Positions 46,670 through 57,222 of a DNA stretch of 64,000 nucleotides are shown here, piece by piece (positions within the stretch are counted from its first letter, which is position 1; the number at the start of each line of letters is the position of its first letter). The notes beneath the pieces are model-generated. The model had not been told where the DNA came from, did not search any database, and saw only the letters and a list, made by a program, of their open reading frames with translations. Both the position numbers and the translations under genes were made by a program. Source of the stretch: Cephalotus follicularis (Eukaryota; Streptophyta; Magnoliopsida; Oxalidales; Cephalotaceae); NCBI GenBank assembly GCA_001972305.1, contig BDDD01006307.1, positions 43,210-107,209 of the forward strand. The letters run 5' to 3'.

Positions 46670-49211
46670 TGATCCAAACTCTTACTGCATTTTATCGTAT
46701 GTATGCATTATTGTTATTGTATTATATTGACTGATTAAGGCATTTTATATACCCGATATATGATTATTGATTGGATTAGAATATTTTATATACTCTTCCT
46801 TATTTTTATTGATTGAGGATGCATACTCTTGTTATTTTTTGGATACATTTAAGTTGATTTCAGGATTGTGAGGGCATGTTTATGTGAATCACATGAGATG
46901 GATCGATTATGGCCACTCATTCTTCATTAAAACCAGCCCACACACTTAATAATATCACAATCTTTCTCCCTCGCCTGTATAACTCCTCCTCCTCTCTTCT
47001 TATCTCTATTCTTCACTCACTATCAACACAAAACACACTCTCTTCTCTCCCTCATCACTGCCGATCAAAAGGCAGCACTAACAGGAGATGATCTGAGCTC
47101 CTCCATGCATCCGGAACAACCATCTACACTTGATTGAAGCTTGGCAACACTTAGGGATACTTGGACTTGAGTCCAATCTCCATTTTCTGATAGACTCAAC
47201 ACTAGTGAGCTTCAAAGCATTTTGTAGGACTTCTCTACCTAAAATGCTTAAGATTATGCACATATAGAACTGTTTAATTAAGTGAATTGAACTAAAATTG
47301 ACCGATTGAACTAATATTGAGTTTTAGATAATTTTGACTTAAAACTATATCTAAGGGTTTTAATGGCCTAGAACTGGTGTTTAAAGAATGATTTGAACTT
47401 GCCTAAACCTTCAGTAAGTAAGAAATTGTTAAATGGAACAAACCTAAGTCAAATTGAGAAAAGGACAACTAGCTTTATTTCCCAGTGCGTCGACGTTTTC
47501 CAGTAAAATGTCGATGTGTTCTTGACTGATTACCAACACGCCGACGTTTTTCTCATAAAGCGTCGATTGGAAACGCTACCTTTTCTACCTCTAATCCTGA
47601 CTCAAAACGTCGACGTTTTCTCTTGAAGCATCGACGCGTTACACATTAAATTATTGGTCTTATACTTTCACCCTGAAAAGTGTTGTTTTCACTTTTTTAT
47701 TAAACAATTTTCAATGGGAGCCACTTATGGCTCAAACGACCTTATACTAAACATGTTTTAACATATTTTCATATGTTTATTGACCGATGGATCGAGTAAC
47801 CACGTTTGGCTAAGCATTTACGCTTGAACCGAATCGTAACCGGTTAATGCTTGTCCTTACAAACACCAAAGTTACTAGGTTGTTAAGCGATGATGCTCTA
47901 TCCATAGCTTCCTTCTCCTAGAGTCGATCGTTAGCCTGAGTATTGACACTTGACTTAGTTCGCTGAGCTAAGCGCCAATTATTGGAGTCTAATCGTTGCC
48001 ACTTGGGTTATCCCTTAGCACCTAGTTGCTTGTTTTCAAACTGTTTGCAATGCTTTTCAAATGACCGCTTGACCGAATCACATTTGAGATCTCTCAAGCT
48101 CTTTTAAACTTTTTTCTATGTGGTTAGGCAGGTCATGATCTTTTGGTTGATCAATTGATGATACAACACTTTCAAGTAACATGATTGATGATCGACTGAT
48201 TCATCGACTGATATATTGCTTGACTGACTTATTAAACTATGGTCTTATCATCGACTGACCCGTCGTATTGAACGATGAATTAGTCATGTTGACGATTGAG
48301 TGATTGATTGAGACCATAGTCACCGTAGTGATCTCTAATCGGGTACGTGTGAGATCCCCCTCCTATTAGATATTCGCTACATATTGGTTAATGATATTGT
48401 TACCAACTGATTGATTGATTGACAGTGACCATAGGCGTTTAGCTATCTATAGTGAGGAAGCTAGGCGATGATTGTGTACATATCCATATGTTCCATCTGG
48501 TTAGATACTCGCCACCTATTGTGTGTTGACATTGATTGACTGATTGATTGATTGTATTGTCCCTATAGAGTGGCCTAGTGATTCCAGTCAAACTCGTTAG
48601 ATGCTTGTCCTGTCTAACCGATGCATCATTTATTGTTCTTAGCTTCCTTCGAGTAGAAGCTACCATTGTACTTAGCTTCCTTTGGGTAGAAGCTACCATT
48701 GTATTGTGCTCCCTTTGGGCTATAGCGATTATCTAGCATTGGCTAGAAGGTCTAATTTTTTGGGATCGGCCAATCCTAGATAATTAGTCATGTCCATTAC
48801 CTTTTTAGAAGGACTACCTTCTCGTCATATAGAATATTGATACTGACATTAATACCATATTGTAAGACCATGAACTCTATAGGATTATTGACTGATTGAT
48901 TGATTGTCTGATAGATAGTTCATAAGAGTGATTGATTATGTCACATTCCTATACGCATATATGAGACGGTTGTACACAAATGGTAGATCACAATTGGCAT
49001 CCATGCATCCACACATTGTTCACTAATATTGTACACGTTGATATCACATACTCTGATATTGTACACCGTTATTGCAAACCGTTTATATAGCATAATCCAT
49101 GCATAGGAATATACATGCTTAGCCTTATTGCTAACCTATCATTCATGATGGGACATTGACTTTTATTTCAGGTGGTTCAACAGGGTCTAGTGGACGTGGA
49201 GGCTCTTAGAT
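46670..49211 (+). repeat. Tekay-like 3' LTR (3'-truncated)
   Basis: Begins TGATCCAAACTC after a purine-rich ATTAGGATGGGAGAA stretch, the likely polypurine tract. From 47040 it matches the 5' LTR closely, including GTCGACG words at 47480-47640. Similarity stops at 'GGCTCTTAGAT' near 49211, so about 290 bp of the LTR end are missing and no TSD is visible. Confidence 0.8.
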
Positions 49212-49459
49212 TGTGGGTTTAGGATAGACTAGCTTGAAGTTAATTAAAAGTCACAAACAAAATAAACATACTAAAAGGAAGTTAAACACAAGCATGCTTG
49301 GTCAACGTCAAAGTGAAAACAATTAAACATAATAAAAGAGTAAACAATGTACTCACAAATTGAGTTTTTGCCTCAAATACCACATTTTAAAAAACTTATT
49401 CTCATTCTACCATACTTTACAAACTATTTCTCACATTACCACTCCAAACCTCACTTTTC
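49212..49459. other. AT-rich spacer, no gene seen
   Basis: Follows the truncated LTR. I see no coding or repeat signal. Confidence 0.4.
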
Positions 49460-50645
49460 ACTCCAAATCTGCCATTTTTTTCTCTCACTCTCACTTACTC
49501 TCTCTCTCTTCCATAATTTCTCTCTCCCTCTCACTTACTCTCTCTCTCTTCCATAATTTCTCTCTCCCTCTTACTTACTCTCTCTCTCCCGCAATTTCTC
49601 TCTCTCCCTCTTTTTTTTTAATTCCCTCTCACTTACTCTCTCTTTCTCCCTCTTTTTACTTCTCTCCCACTGCATTATTTTTTTTCTCCCATTTTCTTCT
49701 CTCTCCCGCAATTTCTCTCCCCCTCTTTTTCCTTCTCTCCCGTTCCATTCTTTTTTTTCCCCATTTTCTTCTCTCTCCTGTGTCCTCTCTCTCTGCGTCC
49801 TTCTCTTCCTTTTTTTTCCCCATTTTTTTCCCATTTTCTTCTCTCTCCTGCGCCTTCTCTCCCGTGTACCCGAGCTCTCCATCCTCTGCATGCTTCCCGC
49901 ATGTGTCCCGCATGTGTCGTCCTTTGTCGTGCATGTCGAGCTCTCCATCCTCTGCATGCTTCCTGAGCATGCAACGCATGCAAGCCTTCCTCTGCTATGA
50001 ACGCCATGCTCTGTAACGCACTTAGCTCTCTTCAGCATGCGCCCTGGCGTCCGAGGACATGCATCCGAGGATACAATAGTGTAGTGTATTGTAGCTTCCT
50101 TGCATGTGAGCTCTCCTCTGCCATGCATGGCATATAGCGCCGAGGATGAACCTCTATACATCCTGAGCATAGCATAATACTGAGCACTGTCCAATGCATG
50201 CATCCCTTGCATGCCATGGTGCCGAGCATCCTCCATTACACACAGGCATAGGATGTGCATAGAAAAAGTGTTGTTCCTCCATTTTGAGAGAACCCCATTA
50301 TACCAAATTTTGTCTAGGCCAAATTCCTTGTGGCATGCATGCATGCACTGGACAGAAAGTAAGTGAGAGGGAGAGAAAAAAAAAGAGGGAGAGAGAGAAC
50401 GGGATAGAGAGAGTAAGTGAGAGGGAGAGAAAAAAAAAAGGGAAGAGAGAAATTGCGGGAGAGAGAGAGTAAGTGGGAGGGAGAGAGAGAGTAAGTGAGA
50501 GGGAGAGAAAAAAAAGAGTGAGAGAGAGAGTAAGTGAGAGGGAGAGAAAAAAAAAGGAAGAGAGAAATTGCGGAGAGAGAGAGTAAGTGAGAGGGAGAGA
50601 AAAAAAGAGGGAGAGAGAGAGAAAGTGAGAGGGAGAGAAAAATAG
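49460..50645. repeat. Large inverted repeat of CT/GA minisatellite arms
   Basis: The left arm (about 49480-49870) is C/T-rich with a unit of about 45 bp containing CACTTACTCTCTCTCTCCCG and CAATTTCTCTCTCCCTC. The right arm (about 50355-50640) holds the reverse complement (GAGAGAAATTGCGGGAGAG, AGTAAGTGAGAGGGAGAG). A spacer of roughly 480 bp (49870-50350) contains GAGCTCTCC, CCTCTGCATGC and GCCGAGGA words. The 366- and 218-codon frames across the arms are low-complexity translations of the repeat, not genes. Confidence 0.85.
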
Positions 50646-51251
50646 CACTGGTCTGTCCTTTTCTTTTTCACATTCTTTGCTTGTGTTATTTCTCTTAGGT
50701 GTGGGGGTTTTTGGGTTCTTTCATTTAAAGGGTGCAGAAGGAGAGGGAGAATTTTAAACTAAAAAAAGCAAATGTTGATGGTTATTGGTTGTATGGCATA
50801 CTTCTACTGTTTTTTAAGTTGTAACCCAATATAAAACTCAAAAAAAGATGAAGTAACAAGCACTGCTAAGGTTTTTTTTACCGTATTTGTGAAGTTTTCG
50901 TTAATTAGACGGCGTCTCTCTCATGCACAATAGGAAAATTAGTTAGTTAAGAAAATTAGATAGGAAAATTAGTTAGTTAGGAAAATTAGATAGGGAAGGA
51001 AAATTAGTTAGTTAGGAAAATTAGATAGGGAAGGAAAATTAGATAGGGAAGGAAAATTATGTAATTTTTTTTTTATATAAATACATATTTGCCCAATAGT
51101 TTTTCTCAAAATATTGGTCTCTCTCAATTTCGATCTCTCTATCTCATTTGTGAGTTTCGGATTTCGGACTTCGGTATCTCTCGTATTTGTTCGCTCTGGT
51201 GTAACTTCTCTTTCTCTCATTCTCTCTTTTACACTGAGAGTCAATACCAGT
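50646..51251. other. Spacer with GGAAAATTAGATAG repeats and TATA-like motif
   Basis: At 50935-51062 there are about six copies of an 18-22 bp unit close to GGAAAATTAGATAGGGAA. TATATAAATA follows near 51075 and then C/T-rich sequence. This could be the U3/R part of an older LTR, but no LTR edges were found. It ends with the left TSD (CCAGT, 51247-51251) of the Tat element; the sequence resumes at 62371. Confidence 0.45.
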
Positions 51252-52281
51252 TGTTGATGCAAAAATCATTTCCTCAACAGTACCCCCACGTGTAAGGGCT
51301 TGATTTGTTTATGGAAACGCTGGTTCTATGCTCCGAGGAAAGGGTGGAAGATGGCTGTTAATGCTTTCCCTGCACAGAGGAGTAAACACGTTGAAGGTCC
51401 AGGAGATTGTTCTCCCGGGGACGCTCCGACGCTCAAGTTAGGCCTTTGCACAGTGAAAACAAGGTTATTTTGAGAGTAAAAATGGCTGACCTTTGTTCAA
51501 ACTGTTAAACTAGTATTTATAGTACTGGACTGTAACTGTTAGAGCATGAAATGAGGAGGTGATAACTGTCCCCTAAGGAAATGCCGAGGATCTCGGTCAT
51601 TTCCCTTGATCTCCGCCAAATATGTCGCCACTTCCCTTGTTGGTAATTCATTATATCACTACTTCCTTATTTAGATGAAGGCGAATCCCAGGAAATCAGG
51701 CAGATTTCATGCCCTTATCCCATAAACGAAGTGGGGGTCCTCTGCCACAGGGCTGCCGAGGAAGTGAACCATAGTACTATTGCCGAGGCGATGGGCCTCA
51801 TGCTTCCCCTTTCGCTCTTGGGTCTTCATCTTCTGGTGCTTCCTCAGTGACGTACGTTTAGGACGCCGGGTCCTCTAACATTCATCCGAGGTTGGGGTCT
51901 CTCTGGATACCGTCGAGGAGTAGGTCCTCGGCATCTGTTCAGTGGGGGCACTTCCTCTGCTATGTGTCCGATAGACACCTCGGGTGGAGGGGGTCCTCGG
52001 CACTGGTGCCCTGAAGGAGGTCCTCTGATCCGTACTCTAAGTAAGCTCCTCAGGCCGAGGAGGTCCTCGGCGCGGTCGTCCTGTGATGCGCTCTTGGTCA
52101 AGCTAGCTCTCCTCGGCCCTGGTGTTTGGCGAGGGTCTGCTGATTTGCTACTGTGAGTTGGCTTACTAAACTTCCTCTGACCCATGTTCGTGTGAGCTTC
52201 AAAAAAAAAACCTCTAGACATGTGGGTTTATCCAAGGAAGGCATGTGTCCTTCTTAATATAAACAGATTTTTCCCATATCA
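51252..52281 (-). repeat. Tat 3' LTR
   Basis: TGTTGATGCAAAA...TTCCCATATCA, 1030 bp. Rich in CCTCGGC and CCGAGGA words. The polypurine tract lies just right of 52281. The 125-codon minus-strand frame inside it is not a known gene. Confidence 0.95.
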
Positions 52282-52295
52282 TATGCCCCCCTGGT
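52282..52295 (-). other. Polypurine tract of the Tat element
   Basis: On the minus strand CCAGGGGGGCATA directly precedes the 3' LTR start (TGATATGGG). It is the primer for plus-strand DNA synthesis. Confidence 0.85.
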
Positions 52296-52683
52296 CCTTC
52301 TTCTCTGGCCTTGGTCAGAGGAGGAGGATCAGAGTTGAGAGCCGTGGCTCAGGCCAGACTCCTCTGCAGAGCTTCCTGCTAGCTTTCCCATTCGCGAGTG
52401 AGCCGAGATCGAAGGTATTGCTTTGGACAATCCTCTGCACAAAGCTGAATATGCCTTAGTAGAGGATCAAAGTCTGCCTCCTTGTCTGCATCTGTCCCAG
52501 CTAACAGGCCTCGTGTCGCGAGCCCAAATCATTGCAATTAAGTAGCGTATTGAATACGTTTTGCACGTGGCGCTAGCCGAGCATTTCCCGCCTTTGTCGC
52601 TTCGTTTCCCGCGTATGACTTGCGGTTCGCTTCTTAACCGTTAGATCTTGCATGAGGTGGAGGGCCAGGATCCGAGGTGGGGG

Positions 52684-52692
52684 TTTATAAAA
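52684..52692 (+). promoter_or_regulatory. TATA box of the opposite-strand gene, copy B
   Basis: TTTATAAAA on the plus strand, about 130 bases before the first intron donor (52819). A related motif lies at the same place in copy A. About 400 bp separate it from the LTR, so the gene appears to have its own promoter inside the element. Confidence 0.65.
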
Positions 52693-52818
52693 GGTTGTAT
52701 TCTTCTCAAAACAAACTTTTCGCTCCTCAAAACTCCAGTACTCACATCGCCGTTGAAAGCTTTCCAAGTTTGCTGTGCTTTCAGAACCCTATTTCATCAC
52801 TCTTCACTAAAATCTTTG

Positions 52819-52893
52819 GTAAGTTTTTGTCATCTTTTTCGCCGTTCCAGGTCGTTCCTAGTTTTCTTTTGCAGTTTCTTCTTCCTCGTCTAG
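52819..52893 (+). other. Intron 1 (5'UTR) of the opposite-strand gene
   Basis: Donor G|GTAAGTTTTT at 52819. Acceptor CGTCTAG at 52893, six bases before the ATG. Copy A has donor GTGAGAAG (3908) and acceptor TATCTAG (4001), nine bases before its ATG. An alternative acceptor TTGCAG ends at 52874. Confidence 0.65.
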
Positions 52894-53802
52894 AATTTAT
52901 GGCTAGTCAAGATCAGTCCAGTGGGTCTTATTCTTCTTCTCCCCTAGCGGTCAAGCCCTTGGCCATGGTGGTTCCCACCACCGAGAGACCACTTGGTGTT
53001 GTAGGTAGCCTTGGGGCGGCGGTGGGTGACCCTGCTGCTCCCACCGCCGGGGCTAATCCTCCTTCTTCTGCAAGTTGTTTTGGGGTGAGCACCCTCAGTC
53101 GTGTTGAGGTGAAAAAGCTCTCTGAGAGGTATAATTTCCCTCATGGGCTGACATATTACCTTCCCTCGGATCCTCGGATGGTTACCATGAGTAGAGAAGG
53201 TCTCTTTGTCATCTTCGAAGGGGCTCTCTCTTATGGTCTGAAGGTTCCAGTTCCCTCCTTTGCCATCTCTGTGTTAGTAAACTTTAGTCTTCATCCCTCA
53301 CTTCTTCAATCTCAGTCTTGGAGCTTTATGATCGGCTTCCTCGTCAAGTGTATAGAGTCCAAGGTGGATGCGACAGTGAACCTTTTCAAAGAGTTCCACG
53401 TCCTCTCGGCCACCCCTAAAATGAGTGGGTGTTTTTTCAAGTCTCGTTCTGGGGTGAAAAAACTTCTTCTCAACCCTACCAAGTCCATAAAAAACTGGAG
53501 GAAGAGGTACTTTTTGATAAACTACTTCGAAGGGTTCACTCCCTCTCCCTGGTGCGATTCTCTGGACACGAAATCTCTGAACAAGAGGTCTCGTCTAACC
53601 TCGGCAGAGAAGGTTAGCCTTAATAAACTCTTGGCCCTTGAGCCAGAGGATGTAAACTCCACCGTTAGTGAAGATCGTCTGCTCCAGGCTGCACTAAGTA
53701 TGGTCCTTGGACAAGGATCTCGTTCGGACGGAGCCGAGATGGACATCTCAAAGGGAGAGGGAGATCAAGATAGTCCTCTGCCCCCAATGTCGGAGGAAAG
53801 CT

Positions 53803-53899
53803 GTATAAAGCCTTTGTCTCCTCCATTCCTTAATTTAGTGTTATTCTCATTTTTATTGTACTTTGAATCTCTGACCTTACTCTTCATGTCTCTTTTCAG
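53803..53899 (+). other. Intron 2 of the opposite-strand gene
   Basis: Donor GTATAAAG at 53803, acceptor TTTTCAG at 53899, phase 1; 97 bp. Copy A has the same GTATAAAG donor (4925) and TGGCAG acceptor (5029). Splicing joins exon 2 in frame to 'MAPRR', which is alignable between copies, whereas the intron body is not. Confidence 0.75.
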
Positions 53900-54426
53900 C
53901 TATGGCTCCTCGCCGCGACTTCTCTGCCATCCTAAAAGCTACCGACAAGAGGAAGACCCCTGCTACAGGTGGGCCAAAGTAAAAGGGGAAGACCACCGTA
54001 GCTGAGGGGTCAAGGCCACAAAACAAGACTCCTCCACCTGCCCGAATGCCTACTGTTGCTGCTGAGAAGAGGAAGGAGGCAGGCAAGAGGACGGCAGACG
54101 AAACCTCCCCCGCCGACTAGCACGTTCCTCTAGTGAAGAGGAGCAGGAAGGGGAAGGGTGCTGAGAGAGCCAAGAAGGGGAAGGAGGTCGAGGACGTCAC
54201 TGCCCTCGGAGCAAGTTCGCAGGATCCAATCATCATTTCTCCAACTGGGGAGGCAGAGGACTTGCTGAATGAGTTCGAGGACATGGACTGCACCAAGCTG
54301 CACCTGAATGCTCCTGGGGTCCCCCAGGCAATCAGTCGTCTAGTCTTCTTCCCCTTGGAGATGGAAGCAAGGGAGAAATGGTCTAACGAGCAGTTGGTAA
54401 CCCAGTGTCTACGGAGCAACTTGAGG

Positions 54427-54508
54427 GTAAACTATCTTTTTCCCATTGCCTTGATTTTTCTTATGTCTTTGCTCTTCACAGTTATTGACATATATGCTCC
54501 TCTGACAG
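54427..54508 (+). other. Intron 3 of the opposite-strand gene
   Basis: Donor AGG|GTAAAC at 54427, acceptor TGACAG at 54508, phase 0; 82 bp. Copy A: AGG|GTAAGT (5520) to TGGCAG (5591), 72 bp. The exon on the far side begins 'ALNNTQLL' here and 'ALNDTHLL' in copy A. Confidence 0.8.
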
Positions 54509-55413
54509 GCTCTAAATAACACTCAACTGCTGGTGGACAACTTCTCTACCGTAGTGGCCAGGGACAGGGAGCTAAGGGCGAGCATGGCTACGTTGGAAGA
54601 GACTGCCCGCTCAGCCCAAGCTCAACTGAACGAAGTTCTCAAAGTTCAGGAGTCCTTGGTTGAGGAGAAGAAGCAAGCAGCTGAGGATTTGGAGGAGGAG
54701 AGGGCAAACAGGAAGGAGCTAGCGGCAAAGCTGGAACACTCAAGGAAGAAGTGTCTTGAGCTGGAAGGGAAGCTTATTCGCCAGCAGAGGAAGGATCAGT
54801 ATCTGTTGAGGAGGGAGCAACACAAGGCTGTGGCAGACTTCAAAGACTCAGAGGAGTTCAAGCAGTTGATGAGATCCTCCGTGGAGGAGTTCAAAAGCTC
54901 GGATGAGTTCGAGGAGGCAGTGTTCGAGGAAGCGGCCGAGTACTTCCGTTGGGGCTTCTATGCCCGCAGGAACTGGGTCTCTTCTCTGCGTCCCAACGTC
55001 CCACTGGATGGAGTGGTGTATGGTACCTCTGCCAAGACATTTGACTTCTATCCAGAGGGAATAGATGCGGAGGAAGAGAAGCTCCATCTTGAGTTGGAGG
55101 AGGGAGTCTCGTCTGCCATGGTGGATGAGCTATCGATTCCAGGTTCACCAGACTTGGTCATTCTTCTTGCGGGTCCTGCTTCGACCTCGGACCCTGCACT
55201 GGACCCCCCTGCTATTCCTTCTTCATCAGCTCCAGTGGACCCCTTTTCAGGATTTGAAGCTCCTCCTCTGCCTTCCGTTGAGGCCTTCTTTGCTCCTCCA
55301 CCCGAGCATGAAGATCCTCTGCCTGAGCACGAAGATCCTCCTCAGCCCTAGTTTCTTGCTTTCGTTTTGTAATAGTTTTTAGTCTTTTTTTTTTGTAATC
55401 TTTTCAGTTCATG

Positions 55414-55419
55414 AATAAA
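55414..55419 (+). promoter_or_regulatory. Poly(A) signal of the opposite-strand gene
   Basis: AATAAA in ATGAATAAAGAAAGAC, 63 bases after the stop, conserved in copy A (6426). T-rich sequence precedes it. The spacer 55420-55791 up to the end of integrase has no gene. Confidence 0.7.
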
Positions 55420-55791
55420 GAAAGACTTTTTGCATTCTCTGGTTTTGTCTTTGATTAATCTTTCTATACTGTGTGGTTGACCTCTTTTTATTCTCGGATC
55501 GTATCTCTGGTTGGTTTCTTGCATTGTGTTTGAGCTTTGCGTACACATACATGTGTTGATAGTTCCCTTAGGAATTTTAGCTTAGTCCAAATCATTAACT
55601 CTTCGTAGATGAGATCACTTAAGCTTGGCAGTCCTTATAGGACACGTTCTTGGTCTGCTCGGACAAGTTCCTATGGGTTTGCCGAGGAGAGTGTCGTCTG
55701 ACCTATTAGGTTTTAGGTCCCTTGCAAACTTGGAACTATGATATTGAACACAAATTTTGAAAAATTCAACTTCATTCAGAACATCTTAATA

Positions 55792-57222
55792 TTATTGATA
55801 GTACTTCCTCAGATGCTCGGCATTCCAAACTCTGGCAATCTCCCTACCCCCCAAAGTTTCAAGTTTGAATGTTCCTGGGCGGAGGACTCTTTTGATTTTG
55901 TATGGCCCTTCCCAGGCAGGGGCTAGTTTTCCTCTTGTACCGGTTGGATCTGCAACGGCTGAGTTGCGTAGGACTAGATCTCCTTGTCTTAGTGGTCTAG
56001 GGCTTACCCTTTTGTTATAGTAGCGGCTTATCCTTTGCTGGTAGGCTGCAACTCTGATCGCAGCCTTTTCTCTGAGCTCTTCCACTAGGTCTAGGAGACA
56101 CCTAAGCCCTTCTTCGTTGTTGTCTTCAGGAAAATGTACAACTCTTGGTGATTGTACTCCAATCTCTACCGGTATCATGGCTTCAGCTCCAAAACAAAGG
56201 CTGTATGGGGACTCACCAGTTGTGGTCCGAGGAGTTGTTCTATACGCCCATAGCACGCTTGGCAGCTCCTCTGTCCATCTTCCTTTGCTGTCCTCTAGGC
56301 GCTTCTTCAAGCCCGAGATGATTTCTCTGTTGATCACCTCGGCTTAACCATTACTTTGGGGGTAGGCCACTGAGGCAAGCCTATGCTCTATCCTCCATTC
56401 CTTGCAAAAATCACGGAAGGCTTGGCAATCAAACTGTCTACCATTGTCTGAGACGATTGTCCTCGGGTCTCCAAATCTACAGATGATTGACTTCCATACG
56501 AAGCTCTCCGTGTTCTTCTCAGTAATCGTGGCTAGAGGTTCTGCTTCCACCCACTTGGTAAAGTAGTCCACTGCTACAATGAGAAACTTCCTCTGACCTG
56601 AAGCCATGGGTAGTGGTCCGATGAAGTCCATTCCCCATTGTGCAAAGGGCCATGGGGCCGTGATAGACGTCAGAGGTTGAGAAGGTCTTCTGCTTATGTT
56701 CGCGTTCCTCTGACACTTGTCACACTTTCTTACCAGGTCTATAGCATCTTGGTGCATAGTTGGCCAGTAGTAGCCTTGCCTCAACAACTTGTGAGACAAT
56801 GTCCTGCCCCCAGTGTGGTTGCCACAAATTCCTTCATGGACCTCCCTTTGAGCGTAATCGGCCTCCTAGGGGTTCAGGCACCTCAGCCAAGGAAATGAGA
56901 AAGATCTTTTGTAGAGGATCCCATCTCGGAACTGGAATCTATTTGCTCTGTAGACCAGCTTCCTCGCCTCCACGGGGTCCTCGGGCAGGATCCCGTTCCT
57001 CAGCCAATTGATAAAGGGAGTCACCCAGTTTGGTTCATGTGGTACATCTATGTCCATTACATCTACTTCAGAGATGGTGGGTCTGTCCAAGTAGTCTACT
57101 AGCACGGTTTGACTCTTCTCCAACTCCTCTGTCGTGGCTAGTTTTGATAACTGGTCTGCTCGGACGTTCTCTGCCCTGGGCACTTTCACAACCCTTAAAA
57201 CTTCGAATGCTGACTTCATGCC
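55792..57222 (-). pseudogene. Tat integrase
   Basis: Same frame as the upstream pol. Spacer 'VLRVVKVPRAENVRADQLSKLA', then the zinc domain 'HEGICGNHTGG...CDKCQRN' (HHCC) and the DDE core: Asp in 'QWGMDFIGPLP', Asp in 'TIVSDNGRQFD', Glu in 'AEVINREIISGLKKRL'. It continues to 'KLAPAWEGPYKIKRVL' and 'EHLRKYYQ', stopping at 55792. Stops are TAG at 56866 and TAA at 56344 (after 'QSNG', a C-to-T change from the usual Gln codon). Integrase would insert the cDNA. It ends convergent with the plus-strand gene, about 370 bp away. Confidence 0.9.

Larger units (their letters stand above)
31408..49211 (+). mobile_element. Tekay-like chromovirus (Ty3/gypsy), split by a copia element
   Basis: Order: 5' LTR (31408-33124 plus 41267-42007), tRNA-Met primer site, gag, protease, RT, RNase H, integrase, chromodomain-like tail, 3' LTR (46670-49211). 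The minus-strand copia element 33125-41266 sits inside the 5' LTR with TSD CTAAT. Both LTRs are truncated: the 5' copy lacks about 380 bp at its start, the 3' copy lacks about 290 bp at its end. The coding region is full of stops, so this is an old, inactive element, clearly older than the copia insertion. Confidence 0.85.
52899..55351 (+). pseudogene. Opposite-strand spliced gene of the Tat element, copy B
   Basis: Plus-strand gene running against gag-pol. Exon 1 is untranslated. Exon 2 (52899-53802, open) starts 'MASQDQSSGSY' and holds a region like the plant Transposase_28 'putative gypsy type' family: 'SERYNFPHGLTYYLP', 'HPSLLQSQSWSFMIGFL', 'PTKSIKNWRKRYFLI', 'EPEDVNSTVSEDRLLQ'. Exon 3 (53900-54426) is Lys/Arg-rich ('MAPRRDFSAIL') with two stops, TAA 53980 and TAG 54118; copy A has CAA at the first. 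Exon 4 (54509-55351, open) is a coiled coil, 'EAAEYFRWGFYARRNWV', 'KTFDFYPEGIDAEEE' and a Pro/Glu tail. The role is unknown; despite the family name I see no transposase catalytic motif. Two nonsense changes suggest it is recently dead. Confidence 0.85.

Noticed and set aside
49360-50016. 218-codon plus-strand frame
   Set aside because: Translation of the C/T-rich minisatellite (SLSLTLSLF repeats), not a protein.
49571-50671. 366-codon minus-strand frame
   Set aside because: It crosses both arms of the CT/GA inverted repeat and translates to Ser/Leu/Phe and Arg/Glu/Lys low-complexity sequence; no domain and no promoter.
54848-55148. Minus-strand frames opposite exon 4 of the opposite-strand gene
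   Set aside because: Shadows of the coiled-coil exon; Tat pol ends at 55792, so these would be unrelated and lack any motif.
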